This document shows, piece after piece, positions 33,459-42,821 of a DNA stretch of 64,000 nucleotides (the first letter of the stretch is position 1; every line of letters starts with the position of its first letter). The notes below the pieces were generated by a model. It was not told the origin of the DNA. It searched no databases and saw only the letters and a list, made by a program, of their open reading frames with translations. Both the position numbers and the translations under genes were made by a program. The DNA is from an uncultured Prevotella sp. (GTDB lineage Bacteria; Bacteroidota; Bacteroidia; Bacteroidales; Bacteroidaceae), in NCBI GenBank assembly GCA_946998205.1, contig CAMPYJ010000007.1:15810-79809 (forward strand). Direction: 5' to 3'.

Positions 33459-36400
33459 ATGGACGTTTCAAACTTGAATAATAGCGAGATCACGGTTCTG
33501 AAGACCATGACCTTATTATACGAAATAAGTATGACCGAGAATGAGTGGAAAAAGGTGGCTGGCCGGATAATGGAAGAGCGCCTTTTTGAAAAAGCATTCC
33601 ACCATTTGTACAAACAAGGATTTCTCGTTAGGGATAGTGGATTCTATGGCATAGCTAAGCGGTTCAGAGTGCATCCGTCCATTTATTTTTGTCTTCTGAG
33701 AGAAATTAAGGACGATTTGTTCTTTCCCCTGTATGATAGCCTGTATTCATATTATCATGACAAGGTGAAGTATAAGGATGCCATCAAGCACACTGAGATT
33801 CTGTATGGATTGTTTTCCGAAAGAATAAGTATAAGAAATAAAGAACGTATAACTGTCATCTTAAAAGATTTGGTTGATGAGGTGTCTTACGTCTTTGGTA
33901 ATCCTGACTATGAGACATTCGTGAAAAATATTCTGACATCGTTCCTAAGTGCTCAGCTTGACAATATCTTATATAACGTGTTGTTAAAAGACATGGACGT
34001 TGACTGGGAGTATTTACGGGCGATGATGCTTGGCGAAGAACGGGAATTATCGATTCATTCCACCACTGTTTTCGCATTCTATTATTATTTGGGAACAGGA
34101 AAGATATGTATTGACTCAGAGAAACAACCCATCACGTCATACGCCCTGCTTATTTACGCAATTGCCTCGCTGTATCAATCTGATTATGCAAATGCCTACA
34201 AACTCTTTGTAAAAGTAATATCGACAAGAAAAAAAGAGTTGACATACAATAATGCGGTTTATGGAAATTGCATTATTAATTTTTACTATACGCTATCTTT
34301 ATTGTTGTTAAAAGAAGAAAAAGGTAAGAATAAATTAGAAAAACTGGTAGCGTTGGAATGTATGCGTTCCTCGGCGGAAAATCAAATACTGATAGCCCCT
34401 CTTTATTATTTTTTCTGTAAAAAGCGGAACGTAAATCTTATGAACGGTGTTGTGCTCAACGTGTTCGATGCGAATAATGAAAATAACGCCATAAAACATT
34501 TAACATGCGCAATCATTAAGCAGCTGAATATAAAAAACGAACTAATCGCACATTTTGAGCAAACGGCAGGAACTACCCATGCGGCTTTCTTAAACACCGA
34601 AACACAATGCTGCAAAAACAATGACGAAGATGGTGCGAAGATGCGGCGTTTGGCAAAAAGCTCATTGTTAGAACGGTTGGACGTCAAGCCTTTTTGGGTA
34701 ACTAAATTGGAGGATTTGTTGACATACACACAGGAGCAAAAGCAAGAAACGAAAAAAGGTAGCAGCGATACGCAACTGGTGTATCTTATTATGTTCGAAA
34801 GGATTATCCCTATCTTGAAGAAACGATTAAAAAATGGAAATTGGTCGGTGGGAAGGGAATTAACCATAAGGGCATTTAAAAATCTACATGACAATTGCAT
34901 GGATGAAACGGATATTGCATTTTCAAATAGTGTAGAACCATGGGAATACGACATATATCTACGAAAATATATTTATCTGTTAGAGAACTGCAATCGTGTT
35001 TTTTGCGGAAGCAGCTATGACATGCACCCCGTGTCGATACATTCAGACAGACCTTTCTTAATTATTAATAAAAACAAAGACAACAGTTTTGGCGTGTCAT
35101 CCAACATTGCCGATGAGATACAAAACAATGCGATGGGAAAATGCTTTGTTAAAAACTCAGAAACAGATTACTCGATATTTAATATAACGCCATATGAGCA
35201 AAAGGTTTATCAAACTATCTTGTCACAAAAGACATACCCTGCAGAGGCCGAACAGATGCTAATCCGTCTCATACAGTCAATCGGAGGAAAAACACAGGTT
35301 CACTCGAACATGGTAGAAGGATTGGAACAAATAAAAAAGGTAGAAGGCAAAGCGGTCATCGCTTTGCGTGTTGCCCCCATGGAAGAAGAATATTTCAGAC
35401 TATCCTTTGTTGTTCATCCTATTGAACGCTTCGACTTTGTGCCAGGGCAGGGAAGTGTAAGTACGATTACGGAAGTCAAGGGAGAGAAGTGCGTCGTGGT
35501 TAGAAAGTTGAAGAAGGAGAAATCTAACCTGAAAACCATAGAAGATAAACTCGCAGAATTGGAAATCATGGATGAGGCGCAGACACTTGAATTATCCTCC
35601 ATTACCGACTCCATTACAATCAGCATCGTGCAATTGCTGCCTCTCATTGAATGGGTACAGCAGAATAATGAAACATGTGAAATGGAATGGCTCGAAAACT
35701 GTAGGATAAAGTATAGGGGCAAACTGAATTGCTCGAACTTTAACATTGCATTGAAGTCTAAGAACAATTGGTTTGAGGTCGTGGGAGATGTGTGCGTTGA
35801 TAACGAGAAGATGATGTCGCTGTACCAGCTGTTGCAACAAATGCACCTAAGCGATAAAAGCAAGTATGTAAAGATAGGCGACAATGAATACATAAAACTG
35901 AGTAACGACTTAAAACGCATTCTGCAACAAATTGATACAGCAACAACAGAAAACAGGTCGCATTTGTTGATGGTTCCTGCGGCAATAGGACTTATGGATG
36001 AGGTTGTGAACCATTCTGATATTCATGTGAAGCGAAATGCGGCCGTAGATGCATTGATACAAAAAATGAAAGATGCGGAAAAACTGCATCCGCAAGTACC
36101 TAAAATGCTTAACGCGCAATTAAGAAACTATCAAGAAGTGGGATTTGAGTGGATGTCAAAACTCACCGCGTGGGGAGCGGGGGCGTGTTTGGCTGATGAC
36201 ATGGGATTAGGTAAGACGCTGCAAACGATTACTTTACTGTTAGAACAAGCACAAAGCGGACCTTCCTTGATAGTGGTTCCAGCGTCATTAGTGCCAAACT
36301 GGAGAAAAGAGTTAAGCCGGTTTGCTCCAACGCTCAACGTCTTTGTGCTGAATGACGAGGTGAATAGGGAGCAAGCCATAGAGCAGATAAGTCGTAACGA

Positions 36401-37481
36401 GGTGCTCGTCACCACATACGCGTTGCTGACGATTCACCAACAACAACTGTCACAAAAAAGTTGGAACGTGGTAGTTCTTGATGAGGCTCATACCATTAAG
36501 AACCCCAATACGAAGATGTCTAAAGCGGCAATGACGCTAAAAGCCGAACGAAAGGTCATACTCACTGGTACACCCATACAGAACCATTTGTCAGAATTGT
36601 GGAATTTGTTTCAATTCATCAATCCCGGATTGTTGGGGAACGCCGAGCAATTTAAGAAAAAATATATCATACCGATTGAGGAAAATAAGAATAAAGAGCG
36701 ACAGGGACAGCTGAAAAAACTCATTTCTCCATTTCTGTTACGGCGCACAAAGGGTGAGGTAATCGAAGAATTACCCGAGAAGAATGACATCAACTTACCC
36801 GTGGAATTGTCTGACAACGAGTTGGCGATGTATGAATTGCATCGGAAAAAGGCAGAGGAACTGGCATTGGCGGAAGAAGGAGTAAAACTAAGTACGTTGT
36901 CTGAGATAACAAAGCTAAGGCAAATGGCATGCAGCATCTCATTGGTTGACAAAACATGGAAGAAAACAAGTAGCAAATTATCTACTTTCATTGCTTTGGC
37001 AGAGAGCTTGAACGACAGCGGAGGTCGGGCTTTGGTGTTTAGTCAGTTTACAAGTTTCTTGGCAGAAGTAAGACAGGTGATGGACAAAATCAAGCTACCT
37101 TATTTATATTTAGACGGAGCAACGTCCATCAAAAAACGAGAAGAGATAGTGGATGAGTTTCAAAAAGGCAACTATCCTTTCTTCTTGATAAGCTTGAAGG
37201 CAGGCGGATTAGGCCTCAACCTGACTGCCGCCAACTATGTCGTTCATCTGGACCCTTGGTGGAATCCTGCCATAGAACAGCAAGCTACTGACAGAGCATA
37301 CCGCATAGGACAACGCAATGACGTGACGGTTTACCACTTGATTGCTCAACATACCATTGAGGAGAAAATCATACGTCTGCACAAAACCAAGCGCGACCTC
37401 GCTGATTCTTTGTTGGAAGGTGGGGATATGGTTCGGACGTTGACACAGGCAGAAATCTTGGATTTGCTTAAAGAAGTATGA
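33459..37481 (+). CDS. SNF2-family DEAD/DEAH-box helicase with a long uncharacterised N-terminus
   Basis: 1340 residues. The last 480 carry a complete SNF2 motor: ADDMGLGKTLQT (motif I, about 911-922), VVVLDEAHTIKNP (DEAH, motif II, about 1003-1015), LTGTPIQNHLSELWNLFQF, VFSQFTSF, and SLKAGGLGLNLTAANYVVHLDPWWNP with AYRIGQRNDV in the C-terminal half. Such motors translocate on duplex DNA and remodel bound proteins. Residues 1-870 have no motif I recognise beyond a possible winged-helix start and helical-repeat-like segments. This part is more AT-rich than neighbouring genes. The gene stands alone, with long non-coding DNA to the right. Similar proteins are often labelled RapA-like; a role in transcription, repair or phage defence cannot be decided here. 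Confidence 0.92.
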   Translation: MDVSNLNNSEITVLKTMTLLYEISMTENEWKKVAGRIMEERLFEKAFHHLYKQGFLVRDSGFYGIAKRFRVHPSIYFCLLREIKDDLFFPLYDSLYSYYHDKVKYKDAIKHTEILYGLFSERISIRNKERITVILKDLVDEVSYVFGNPDYETFVKNILTSFLSAQLDNILYNVLLKDMDVDWEYLRAMMLGEERELSIHSTTVFAFYYYLGTGKICIDSEKQPITSYALLIYAIASLYQSDYANAYKLFVKVISTRKKELTYNNAVYGNCIINFYYTLSLLLLKEEKGKNKLEKLVALECMRSSAENQILIAPLYYFFCKKRNVNLMNGVVLNVFDANNENNAIKHLTCAIIKQLNIKNELIAHFEQTAGTTHAAFLNTETQCCKNNDEDGAKMRRLAKSSLLERLDVKPFWVTKLEDLLTYTQEQKQETKKGSSDTQLVYLIMFERIIPILKKRLKNGNWSVGRELTIRAFKNLHDNCMDETDIAFSNSVEPWEYDIYLRKYIYLLENCNRVFCGSSYDMHPVSIHSDRPFLIINKNKDNSFGVSSNIADEIQNNAMGKCFVKNSETDYSIFNITPYEQKVYQTILSQKTYPAEAEQMLIRLIQSIGGKTQVHSNMVEGLEQIKKVEGKAVIALRVAPMEEEYFRLSFVVHPIERFDFVPGQGSVSTITEVKGEKCVVVRKLKKEKSNLKTIEDKLAELEIMDEAQTLELSSITDSITISIVQLLPLIEWVQQNNETCEMEWLENCRIKYRGKLNCSNFNIALKSKNNWFEVVGDVCVDNEKMMSLYQLLQQMHLSDKSKYVKIGDNEYIKLSNDLKRILQQIDTATTENRSHLLMVPAAIGLMDEVVNHSDIHVKRNAAVDALIQKMKDAEKLHPQVPKMLNAQLRNYQEVGFEWMSKLTAWGAGACLADDMGLGKTLQTITLLLEQAQSGPSLIVVPASLVPNWRKELSRFAPTLNVFVLNDEVNREQAIEQISRNEVLVTTYALLTIHQQQLSQKSWNVVVLDEAHTIKNPNTKMSKAAMTLKAERKVILTGTPIQNHLSELWNLFQFINPGLLGNAEQFKKKYIIPIEENKNKERQGQLKKLISPFLLRRTKGEVIEELPEKNDINLPVELSDNELAMYELHRKKAEELALAEEGVKLSTLSEITKLRQMACSISLVDKTWKKTSSKLSTFIALAESLNDSGGRALVFSQFTSFLAEVRQVMDKIKLPYLYLDGATSIKKREEIVDEFQKGNYPFFLISLKAGGLGLNLTAANYVVHLDPWWNPAIEQQATDRAYRIGQRNDVTVYHLIAQHTIEEKIIRLHKTKRDLADSLLEGGDMVRTLTQAEILDLLKEV

Positions 37482-37700
37482 GCACGCTGATGATAAAAGC
37501 GATATGGAGAGAGATGAGACAGGCGTAGCTTTTGTCCTGTGATTTTACTGAAAAACGACCATGTGAAATTGCAAAAACAGAAGAAACGGCAGGCAAACGA
37601 CAGATGAAAAACGCGCTGATTCTTACTAATCATAACCCCTCGTTGCGCCGGAGTACTGACTTTACGCGCTTAGAGGTATCGGTTATGGGTGTCGGCGACA
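37482..37700. other. Intergenic region after the SNF2 gene, no gene seen
   Basis: Short open frames without start signals or domains. It leads into array C. Confidence 0.5.
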
Positions 37701-37767
37701 GGTTACAGCAACATTAAAGCATGCACATTACAGTCTTAGAGCAATGCTTTAGCTGTCGAGAAATGAT
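37701..37767 (+). repeat. 22-bp periodic array C
   Basis: Three units of 22, 23 and 22 bases (37701-37722, 37723-37745, 37746-37767), ending in AAAGCAT, AGAGCAAT and AAATGAT. It lies between the convergent SNF2 and cdsA genes, with motif copy C 52 bases to the right. Confidence 0.6.
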
Positions 37768-37819
37768 GAAAATGTGAATGAAGAGAACGTATTTTGACGT
37801 AACGTCCGTAACGTCAATA

Positions 37820-37855
37820 TGTTATGAAAGTTGCTTGTTTTCGGCGTATTTGCGG
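37820..37855 (+). repeat. GGCGTATTT hairpin motif, copy C
   Basis: TGTTATGAAAGTT, ten bases, then GGCGTATTTGCGG. It is the closest match to copy B at 23148. Confidence 0.7.
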
Positions 37856-37960
37856 CCGTCTTAGGCGTTGGTGGATTACGTGCGAATTATGAGAGACACT
37901 TTGTAAAGAAAATTCGGCACTGGTTTTCCTTCCATGCGGCGTGCCGCCAATTTCACATGC

Positions 37961-38824
37961 CTATGCCAACGTTAAACTGTAAAGATATACCACGGCAGCG
38001 GGAATGGCCATGAGGGATGAGTCGAATCGGTCGAGGATTCCTCCGTGTCCCGGCAGCATGTTGCCGCTGTCCTTGATGCCTAAGGTTCGCTTTAATAACG
38101 ATTCTACCAAATCACCCCAAGTGCCAAACACGACAACTACCAATCCTAATCCGAGCCATTCCAGGAGATTGAGCCCGGATAAGTTCTCCCCCCGCGATTC
38201 AACATAGTATATGACGGATGCGACGATTAAGACAAGCAGCCCTCCCCCTATGCTTCCTTCCCAACTTTTGGCGGGTGATATGCGGGGAAAGAGCTTGTGC
38301 TTTCCGAAAAGCGACCCCGCGCAATAGGCCCCGGTGTCGTTGGTCCATAGAAAGATGAAGATGCTCAGTGGCAAGAGATAATAGTAGTAGCTAAGACCAT
38401 CCGTGGCTTGTCTAAAGGCAATGACGTTAATCATAGAGAACGGCAGGGCGATGTACAATTGCGAAAGCATCGTGTACGCCCAGTCGTTGACGCTGTCATC
38501 ACTCTTGGTATACAGTCCGCTGACGAAGAGATAAATAATGGTCAGCAGATAAGGAACGAAGACGGCGTTTGTTTGAATGGCTCCGCTATTCACGCCTGCC
38601 ACTGCCAGAAAGAAATAAACGCTGGCGACGGTGGAGATGAGGCGGTTCACGTTTACATGCTTGTGCTTGTTTACCAGGCCTGTAAACTCCCAAGTAGCCA
38701 GGCCTGTGATGATGGCAAAAACAATAATCATGTTGAACGGCTGTAAGAAACACGTCACCATGATGGCTACGAACAAGATGCCGGTGATGGTTCGCGCGGT
38801 GAGATTTTTAAGTCTTGGTGTCAT
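37961..38824 (-). CDS. cdsA: Phosphatidate cytidylyltransferase
   Basis: 287 residues with about eight membrane-spanning segments. It makes CDP-diacylglycerol from phosphatidate and CTP in the inner membrane for phospholipid synthesis. The family signature is near the C-terminus: FGKHKLFPRISPAKSWEGSIGG followed by LKRTLGIKDSGNMLPGHGGILDRFDS. It is the last gene of the conserved Bacteroidetes cluster rsfS-ftsH-cdsA, with a 157-base gap after ftsH that holds two GC-rich hairpins. Confidence 0.95.
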   Translation of the reverse strand: MTPRLKNLTARTITGILFVAIMVTCFLQPFNMIIVFAIITGLATWEFTGLVNKHKHVNVNRLISTVASVYFFLAVAGVNSGAIQTNAVFVPYLLTIIYLFVSGLYTKSDDSVNDWAYTMLSQLYIALPFSMINVIAFRQATDGLSYYYYLLPLSIFIFLWTNDTGAYCAGSLFGKHKLFPRISPAKSWEGSIGGGLLVLIVASVIYYVESRGENLSGLNLLEWLGLGLVVVVFGTWGDLVESLLKRTLGIKDSGNMLPGHGGILDRFDSSLMAIPAAVVYLYSLTLA

Positions 38825-38849
38825 GGATGTAAAGAAATTTAGCCTGTAA

Positions 38850-38973
38850 CCTCCCCGAAAGGTAGGGGAGTAGTAAGCTGTTTTATGATGAGTTAAGCAT
38901 CTAACCTCTGTCCCATACTCAACAAGAGAACTAACCGCTCCCCTCCTTTTTGGGGAGGGGATGGGGGAGAGGC
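38850..38973. repeat. GC-rich hairpins between ftsH and cdsA
   Basis: CTCCCC...GGGGAG near 38851-38870 and CCCCTCC-TTTTT-GGGGAGGGG near 38941-38960, the latter followed by ATGGGGGAGAGG. Similar G-run hairpins are common intergenic repeats in Bacteroidetes. They may stabilise or attenuate the transcript before cdsA. Confidence 0.5.
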
Positions 38974-38981
38974 TGCTGTTT

Positions 38982-41015
38982 TCAGCTCTCTTGTTTACTC
39001 TCTTGCAGAGTTCTCTGGTGTTCTTCTTCTGCCGCTTTCACTTCGTCCGGCATGTCTTCCAGCTTGGGTTCGTTGTCCTGCATGATTTCCTGTGAGCGGC
39101 TTACCCATGGGCGTTTGCCGAATATCTTTTCGACATCCTCGGCGAATATGACCTCTCGGGTGAGCAAGAGCTCTGCCAGTTTGGCGTGACCCTCTTTATG
39201 CTCGGTGAGTATCTGCTTTGCCCTTTCGTACTGTTGGTTTATCATCCTCAGTACCTCGTCGTCGATAATCTTTGCCGTGGTCTCAGAGTAAGGCTTCTGG
39301 AACTGATATTCCTGGTTGTTGTAGTAGCAGATGTTGGGCAGGGCATCGCTCATTCCTGCATAGGCGATCATGCTGTACGAACTCTTCGTGGCGCGCTCCA
39401 GGTCGTTGATGGCGCCTGTGGAGATGTGCCCAACGCACAGCTCTTCGGCGGCGCGGCCACCCATTAAGGCGCACATCTCGTCGAGCATCTGCTCCTTGGT
39501 GGTGATTTGTCTCTCTTCGGGTAGATACCATGCGGCACCCAAGGCTCTTCCGCGCGGCACGATAGAGACCTTGACGAGGGGGTTGGCGTGTTCGCAGAAC
39601 CATGACACCGTGGCGTGTCCGGCCTCATGTAGCGCGATGGTGCGCTTCTCACCGGCAGTCATGATTTTGGTTTTCTTCTCCAGTCCACCCACGATACGGT
39701 CAACCGCATCCAGGAAGTCTTGCGTTCCAACTTGTTCCTTGTTGTGTCTCGCGGCAATCAGCGCGGCCTCGTTGCATACGTTGGCGATGTCGGCGCCGGA
39801 GAATCCCGGCGTTTGTCGTGACAGGAAGTCGATGTCCAAATCAGGCGCCACCTTCACTCTGCGAAGATGAACCAGGAATATCTCCTTGCGTTCGGGCAGG
39901 TCGGGCAGGTCCACGCTGATTTGCCTGTCAAAGCGTCCCGCGCGCAACAGGGCGCTGTCGAGCATGTCGGCGCGGTTGGTGGCGGCCAGGATGATGACGC
40001 CGCTGTTGGTGCCGAAACCGTCCATCTCGGTCAGCAGGGCATTCAACGTGTTCTCCCTTTCATCGTTACCTCCCATGGCGGGATTCTTGCTGCGTGCCCT
40101 TCCCACGGCGTCAATCTCATCGATGAAGATGATACAGGGTGATTTCTCCTTGGCTTGTCGGAACAAGTCGCGCACACGGCTGGCACCAACTCCAACGAAC
40201 ATCTCTACGAAATCGGAGCCGCTCATGGAGAAGAAGGGCACGCCAGCTTCACCTGCGACAGCTTTTGCCAGCAAGGTCTTGCCCGTTCCCGGTGGTCCTA
40301 CGAGCAGCGCTCCCTTGGGTATCTTGCCGCCCAGGTCGGTGTATTTCTGCGGATTCTTCAGGAAGTCAACAATCTCTTGCACCTCTTGTTTGGCACCGGC
40401 TTGCCCCGCTACGTCCTTGAAGGTGATGCCCATGTCGTTGCCTTTCTCGTACATCTTGGCCTTGCTCTTGCCGACGTTGAAGACACCTCCGGCCCCTCCG
40501 GCCCCTCCGCCGCCCATCCGTCGCATCACGAAAATCCACATCACGATGAGGAAAATGGGGAATGAGAGGTTTAGTAGAATGTTCGTGATGTCGCTTCCCT
40601 TCTCGTTCTCGTAGCTGATGTCGGCAATCTTGCCGGACGACTGTTCGTCTGTCAGGTATTTTTCCAGCTCGTCAACCGATCCGAACTCCACCTCAACGTA
40701 GGGAGAAGTGCCCGTCTGCTTGGCCGTCAGGTTGAAGACGTCGCGGATGTGTTCGGGCTTGACGTACATTCTCAATACGTTCTGATCCTTGTTGATGACC
40801 ACGTTCTTGGCGTAGCCTTTTGCGATGTACTGCTTGAATCTCGAGTATGTGGCTTTTTGACTGGCACTCGCGTTGCCCAAGGATTTACCTCCTCCGGTAA
40901 TCACGAATACGGCTAATGCGATGGCTACGATGGCGTAAATCCAGTTCATGTTGAACTTGGGCATCTTGGGTTGGTTGTCGCTGTTATTGTTGTAGGGGTT
41001 CTTTTTGTTGTCCAT
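38982..41015 (-). CDS. ftsH: ATP-dependent zinc metalloprotease FtsH
   Basis: 677 residues. Two membrane segments flank a periplasmic domain at the N-terminus (WIYAIVAIALAVFVITGG and ILLNLSFPIFLIVMWIFVMRR). Then a AAA+ module follows with Walker A GPPGTGKTLLAKA (about 236-248), IIFIDEIDAVG and the second region of homology (ATNRADMLDSALLRAGRFDR), and a zinc protease domain with HEAGH (about 460). It degrades misassembled membrane and short-lived cytosolic proteins. A glycine-rich stretch (GGGGAGGAGG) follows the second membrane span. It is 50 bases after rsfS and cotranscribed with it. Confidence 0.97.
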   Translation of the reverse strand: MDNKKNPYNNNSDNQPKMPKFNMNWIYAIVAIALAVFVITGGGKSLGNASASQKATYSRFKQYIAKGYAKNVVINKDQNVLRMYVKPEHIRDVFNLTAKQTGTSPYVEVEFGSVDELEKYLTDEQSSGKIADISYENEKGSDITNILLNLSFPIFLIVMWIFVMRRMGGGGAGGAGGVFNVGKSKAKMYEKGNDMGITFKDVAGQAGAKQEVQEIVDFLKNPQKYTDLGGKIPKGALLVGPPGTGKTLLAKAVAGEAGVPFFSMSGSDFVEMFVGVGASRVRDLFRQAKEKSPCIIFIDEIDAVGRARSKNPAMGGNDERENTLNALLTEMDGFGTNSGVIILAATNRADMLDSALLRAGRFDRQISVDLPDLPERKEIFLVHLRRVKVAPDLDIDFLSRQTPGFSGADIANVCNEAALIAARHNKEQVGTQDFLDAVDRIVGGLEKKTKIMTAGEKRTIALHEAGHATVSWFCEHANPLVKVSIVPRGRALGAAWYLPEERQITTKEQMLDEMCALMGGRAAEELCVGHISTGAINDLERATKSSYSMIAYAGMSDALPNICYYNNQEYQFQKPYSETTAKIIDDEVLRMINQQYERAKQILTEHKEGHAKLAELLLTREVIFAEDVEKIFGKRPWVSRSQEIMQDNEPKLEDMPDEVKAAEEEHQRTLQESKQES

Positions 41016-41065
41016 AAAGATGTTTTCTGTTAAAATAGGATGTGACTACCGGATGTCATGCCTGT

Positions 41066-41425
41066 TTAGTCCTTGTTTGGAATCCTCGTGAGCTTGGCGT
41101 CTTGCCACAGGTTCTCCAAGTCATAGAATGCTCTCGTCTCTGGCATGAAGACGTGCACCAGCACGTCAGTGTAGTCGATGGCCACCCATTGGTTCGCGCC
41201 AAGGCCGATGACGTTGGCCGGCTTCTCTTTCAAATCCTCACGGACCGTGTCGCCGACTGATTCGGAAATCGCCTCCACCTGGGTGGGTGAGTTGCCTTGA
41301 CAGATGACAAAGTAATTGGCTATCGCCCCTTCGATGTCGCTTAGGTCAGCAATGACGATGTCCTGACCTTTCTTCTCTTGTATTCCTTTCGTGATGATGT
41401 CGACTAATTGTTCTGATTGTTTCAT
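41066..41425 (-). CDS. rsfS: Ribosome silencing factor RsfS (Iojap)
   Basis: 119 residues from the ATG at 41423-41425 (MKQSEQLVDIITKGIQEKKG). A longer frame begins eight codons upstream at 41449, but the -7 box at 41467-41474 leaves almost no leader for that start. The DUF143 core DIVIADLSDIEGAIANYFVICQG and NQWVAIDYTDVLVHVF is intact. RsfS binds ribosomal protein L14 and blocks subunit joining in starvation. It is the first gene of rsfS-ftsH-cdsA. Confidence 0.93.
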   Translation of the reverse strand: MKQSEQLVDIITKGIQEKKGQDIVIADLSDIEGAIANYFVICQGNSPTQVEAISESVGDTVREDLKEKPANVIGLGANQWVAIDYTDVLVHVFMPETRAFYDLENLWQDAKLTRIPNKD

Positions 41426-41466
41426 TCTATAAAAAATGATGTATGACATGTGGTACTACTATCCTA

Positions 41467-41474
41467 CAAAGTTA
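41467..41474 (-). promoter_or_regulatory. -7 promoter box of the rsfS operon
   Basis: TAACTTTG on the minus strand, 41 bases before the chosen rsfS start. Confidence 0.5.
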
Positions 41475-41546
41475 GTGGTAAATAACTACAAAAGGGATAA
41501 AACATGAAATAAATTTGTTTTTTTTAGAAAAAAGTGCCGTTTGCTA

Positions 41547-41576
41547 TTGCCGTATCAAAAAAAAACACTACTTTTG
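41547..41576 (+). promoter_or_regulatory. Promoter of tRNA-Gln
   Basis: TTG (41547-41549), a 19-base spacer and TACTTTTG (41569-41576), followed 33 bases later by the mature tRNA. Good agreement with the Bacteroidetes consensus. Confidence 0.6.
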
Positions 41577-41609
41577 CAGGTGCAAGTCGGCAATGACCGC
41601 ATTTGATTT

Positions 41610-41680
41610 TGGGATATGGTGTAATGGTAACACTACAGATTCTGGTCCTGTCATTCTTGGTTCGAATCCGAGTATCCCAA
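41610..41680 (+). tRNA. tRNA-Gln (anticodon CTG)
   Basis: A 71-base cloverleaf: acceptor TGGGATA/TATCCCA, D arm GTGTAATGGTAACAC, anticodon arm with loop TTCTGGT (anticodon CTG), T arm CTTGG-TTCGAAT-CCGAG, discriminator A. CCA is not encoded. The last anticodon-stem pair (31-39) is A-C, a mismatch. An intrinsic terminator follows directly. Confidence 0.95.
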
Positions 41681-41686
41681 CAAGTA

Positions 41687-41721
41687 GAAGTTCTTTCGTA
41701 ATGAAAGAGCTTCTTTTTTTT
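41687..41721 (+). terminator. Intrinsic terminator of tRNA-Gln
   Basis: An 11-bp stem GAAGTTCTTTC / GAAAGAGCTTC with one wobble pair and a 5-base loop, followed by eight T residues. Confidence 0.9.
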
Positions 41722-41785
41722 GTTCCCATTTTGAGCTTGTCGCTCACTCTTGCTGCCGTCTCTTGCCGTTTTTTCTGCTTTTATG

Positions 41786-41816
41786 TTGCGCGGGTGCTTA
41801 TTTTTCGATAGCTTTG
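41786..41816 (+). promoter_or_regulatory. Candidate promoter of the nitroreductase gene
   Basis: TTG (41786-41788), a 20-base spacer and TAGCTTTG (41809-41816), about 95 bases upstream of the start codon. Confidence 0.5.
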
Positions 41817-41910
41817 TACCGAATCCATACGGCTGCCGCGGCCGAAGCCTTTCCATGGAAGCATGATGCCCGGCCTGTGTGATGAACGAATCAGTTAGAC
41901 AAATTTAACC

Positions 41911-42636
41911 ATGAGTTTACAAGAAATCTTAGACCATCGGCGTGCCATCCGTCATTTCGACCCAGCCAAACCGCTTGACGCGGCGCGTGTGCGTCATTGC
42001 TTGGAGTTGGCTGCTTTGGCGCCAACCAGTTCGAACATGCAGCTTTGGGAGTGTTATCATGTCACCCAACCGGAGGTTCTCAAAAAGCTGACCCATGCTC
42101 TTTTGGATCAGCAGACGGCAGAAACCGCACGGCAAATGGTGGTGTTCGTCACGCGCAGGGACAAGCACCGGGCACATGCCAAGGCTGTGAAGGCGTTTGA
42201 AATTGATAACGTCGTGCGAAACAGTCCGAAGGAGAAACAGGCCAAGCGCATCAAGAAATGGCAGTTGTATTACGACTTCGTGATGCCGCTGTTTTACACT
42301 CGCTTCTTTTGGCTGCTGGGCTTGTTTCGCAAATTGCTGGCGCAAACCATCGGATTGTTCCGTCCTATCGTGAAACAAGTGACCGAAGGCGATGCGCGCA
42401 TCACGGTTCATAAGAGTTGCGCACTTGTCGTTCAAACCTTCATGTTGGCCATGAGTGAGGAAGGATACGACACATGTCCCGTCGAGGGCTTTGACAGTTG
42501 GCTGGTCAAGAAGGCTTTGGGGCTTCCTTACCACACGGAAATCAACATGGTAGTCACTTGCGGCGTGCGCCTGCCTGACGGTGTCAGGTCTGAACGATAC
42601 CGCCTTCCTTTCGAGCAAGTGTATCATCAAGTGTGA
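41911..42636 (+). CDS. Nitroreductase-family flavoprotein
   Basis: 241 residues. The N-terminus SLQEILDHRRAIRHFDPAKPLD and AALAPTSSNMQLWECYHV are FMN-binding signatures of the nitroreductase family, and the C-terminal DTCPVEGFDSWLVKKALGLP and VVTCGVRLPDGVRSERYRLPFEQV close the fold. These enzymes use NAD(P)H to reduce nitro compounds, quinones or flavins; the physiological substrate is usually unknown. A hydrophobic insert (YYDFVMPLFYTRFFWLLGLFRKLLAQT, about residues 116-150) is longer than in many relatives and may cap the active site or touch the membrane. The gene is transcribed alone and ends before a strong bidirectional terminator. Confidence 0.88.
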   Translation: MSLQEILDHRRAIRHFDPAKPLDAARVRHCLELAALAPTSSNMQLWECYHVTQPEVLKKLTHALLDQQTAETARQMVVFVTRRDKHRAHAKAVKAFEIDNVVRNSPKEKQAKRIKKWQLYYDFVMPLFYTRFFWLLGLFRKLLAQTIGLFRPIVKQVTEGDARITVHKSCALVVQTFMLAMSEEGYDTCPVEGFDSWLVKKALGLPYHTEINMVVTCGVRLPDGVRSERYRLPFEQVYHQV

Positions 42637-42639
42637 TAG

Positions 42640-42700
42640 TTAACGAGTTGACAAGTTTACGAGTTAACGAGTTGATGGCTGGTAAGTTGATGAATTGCCA
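42640..42700. repeat. Degenerate GAGTTAACGAGTTGAC repeats
   Basis: A short run of overlapping words GTTAACGAGTTGACAAGTTTACG after the nitroreductase stop; same style as the 24674-24863 and 59880-59932 regions. Confidence 0.5.
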
Positions 42701-42754
42701 ACTTGCCAGCTGTCTGCGTAGGCTTAAACATCGTGTATTGCGAGTGACAATACA

Positions 42755-42795
42755 GAATAAATCCCAGAAGGCATCAAGCCAACTGGGATTTATTC
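42755..42795. terminator. Bidirectional terminator between nitroreductase and DUF349 genes
   Basis: A perfect 13-bp stem GAATAAATCCCAG (42755-42767) / CTGGGATTTATTC (42783-42795) with a 15-base loop, placed between convergent genes. Confidence 0.75.
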
Positions 42796-42821
42796 GGTAG
42801 AGGTAAATAGCTATTGTCGCG

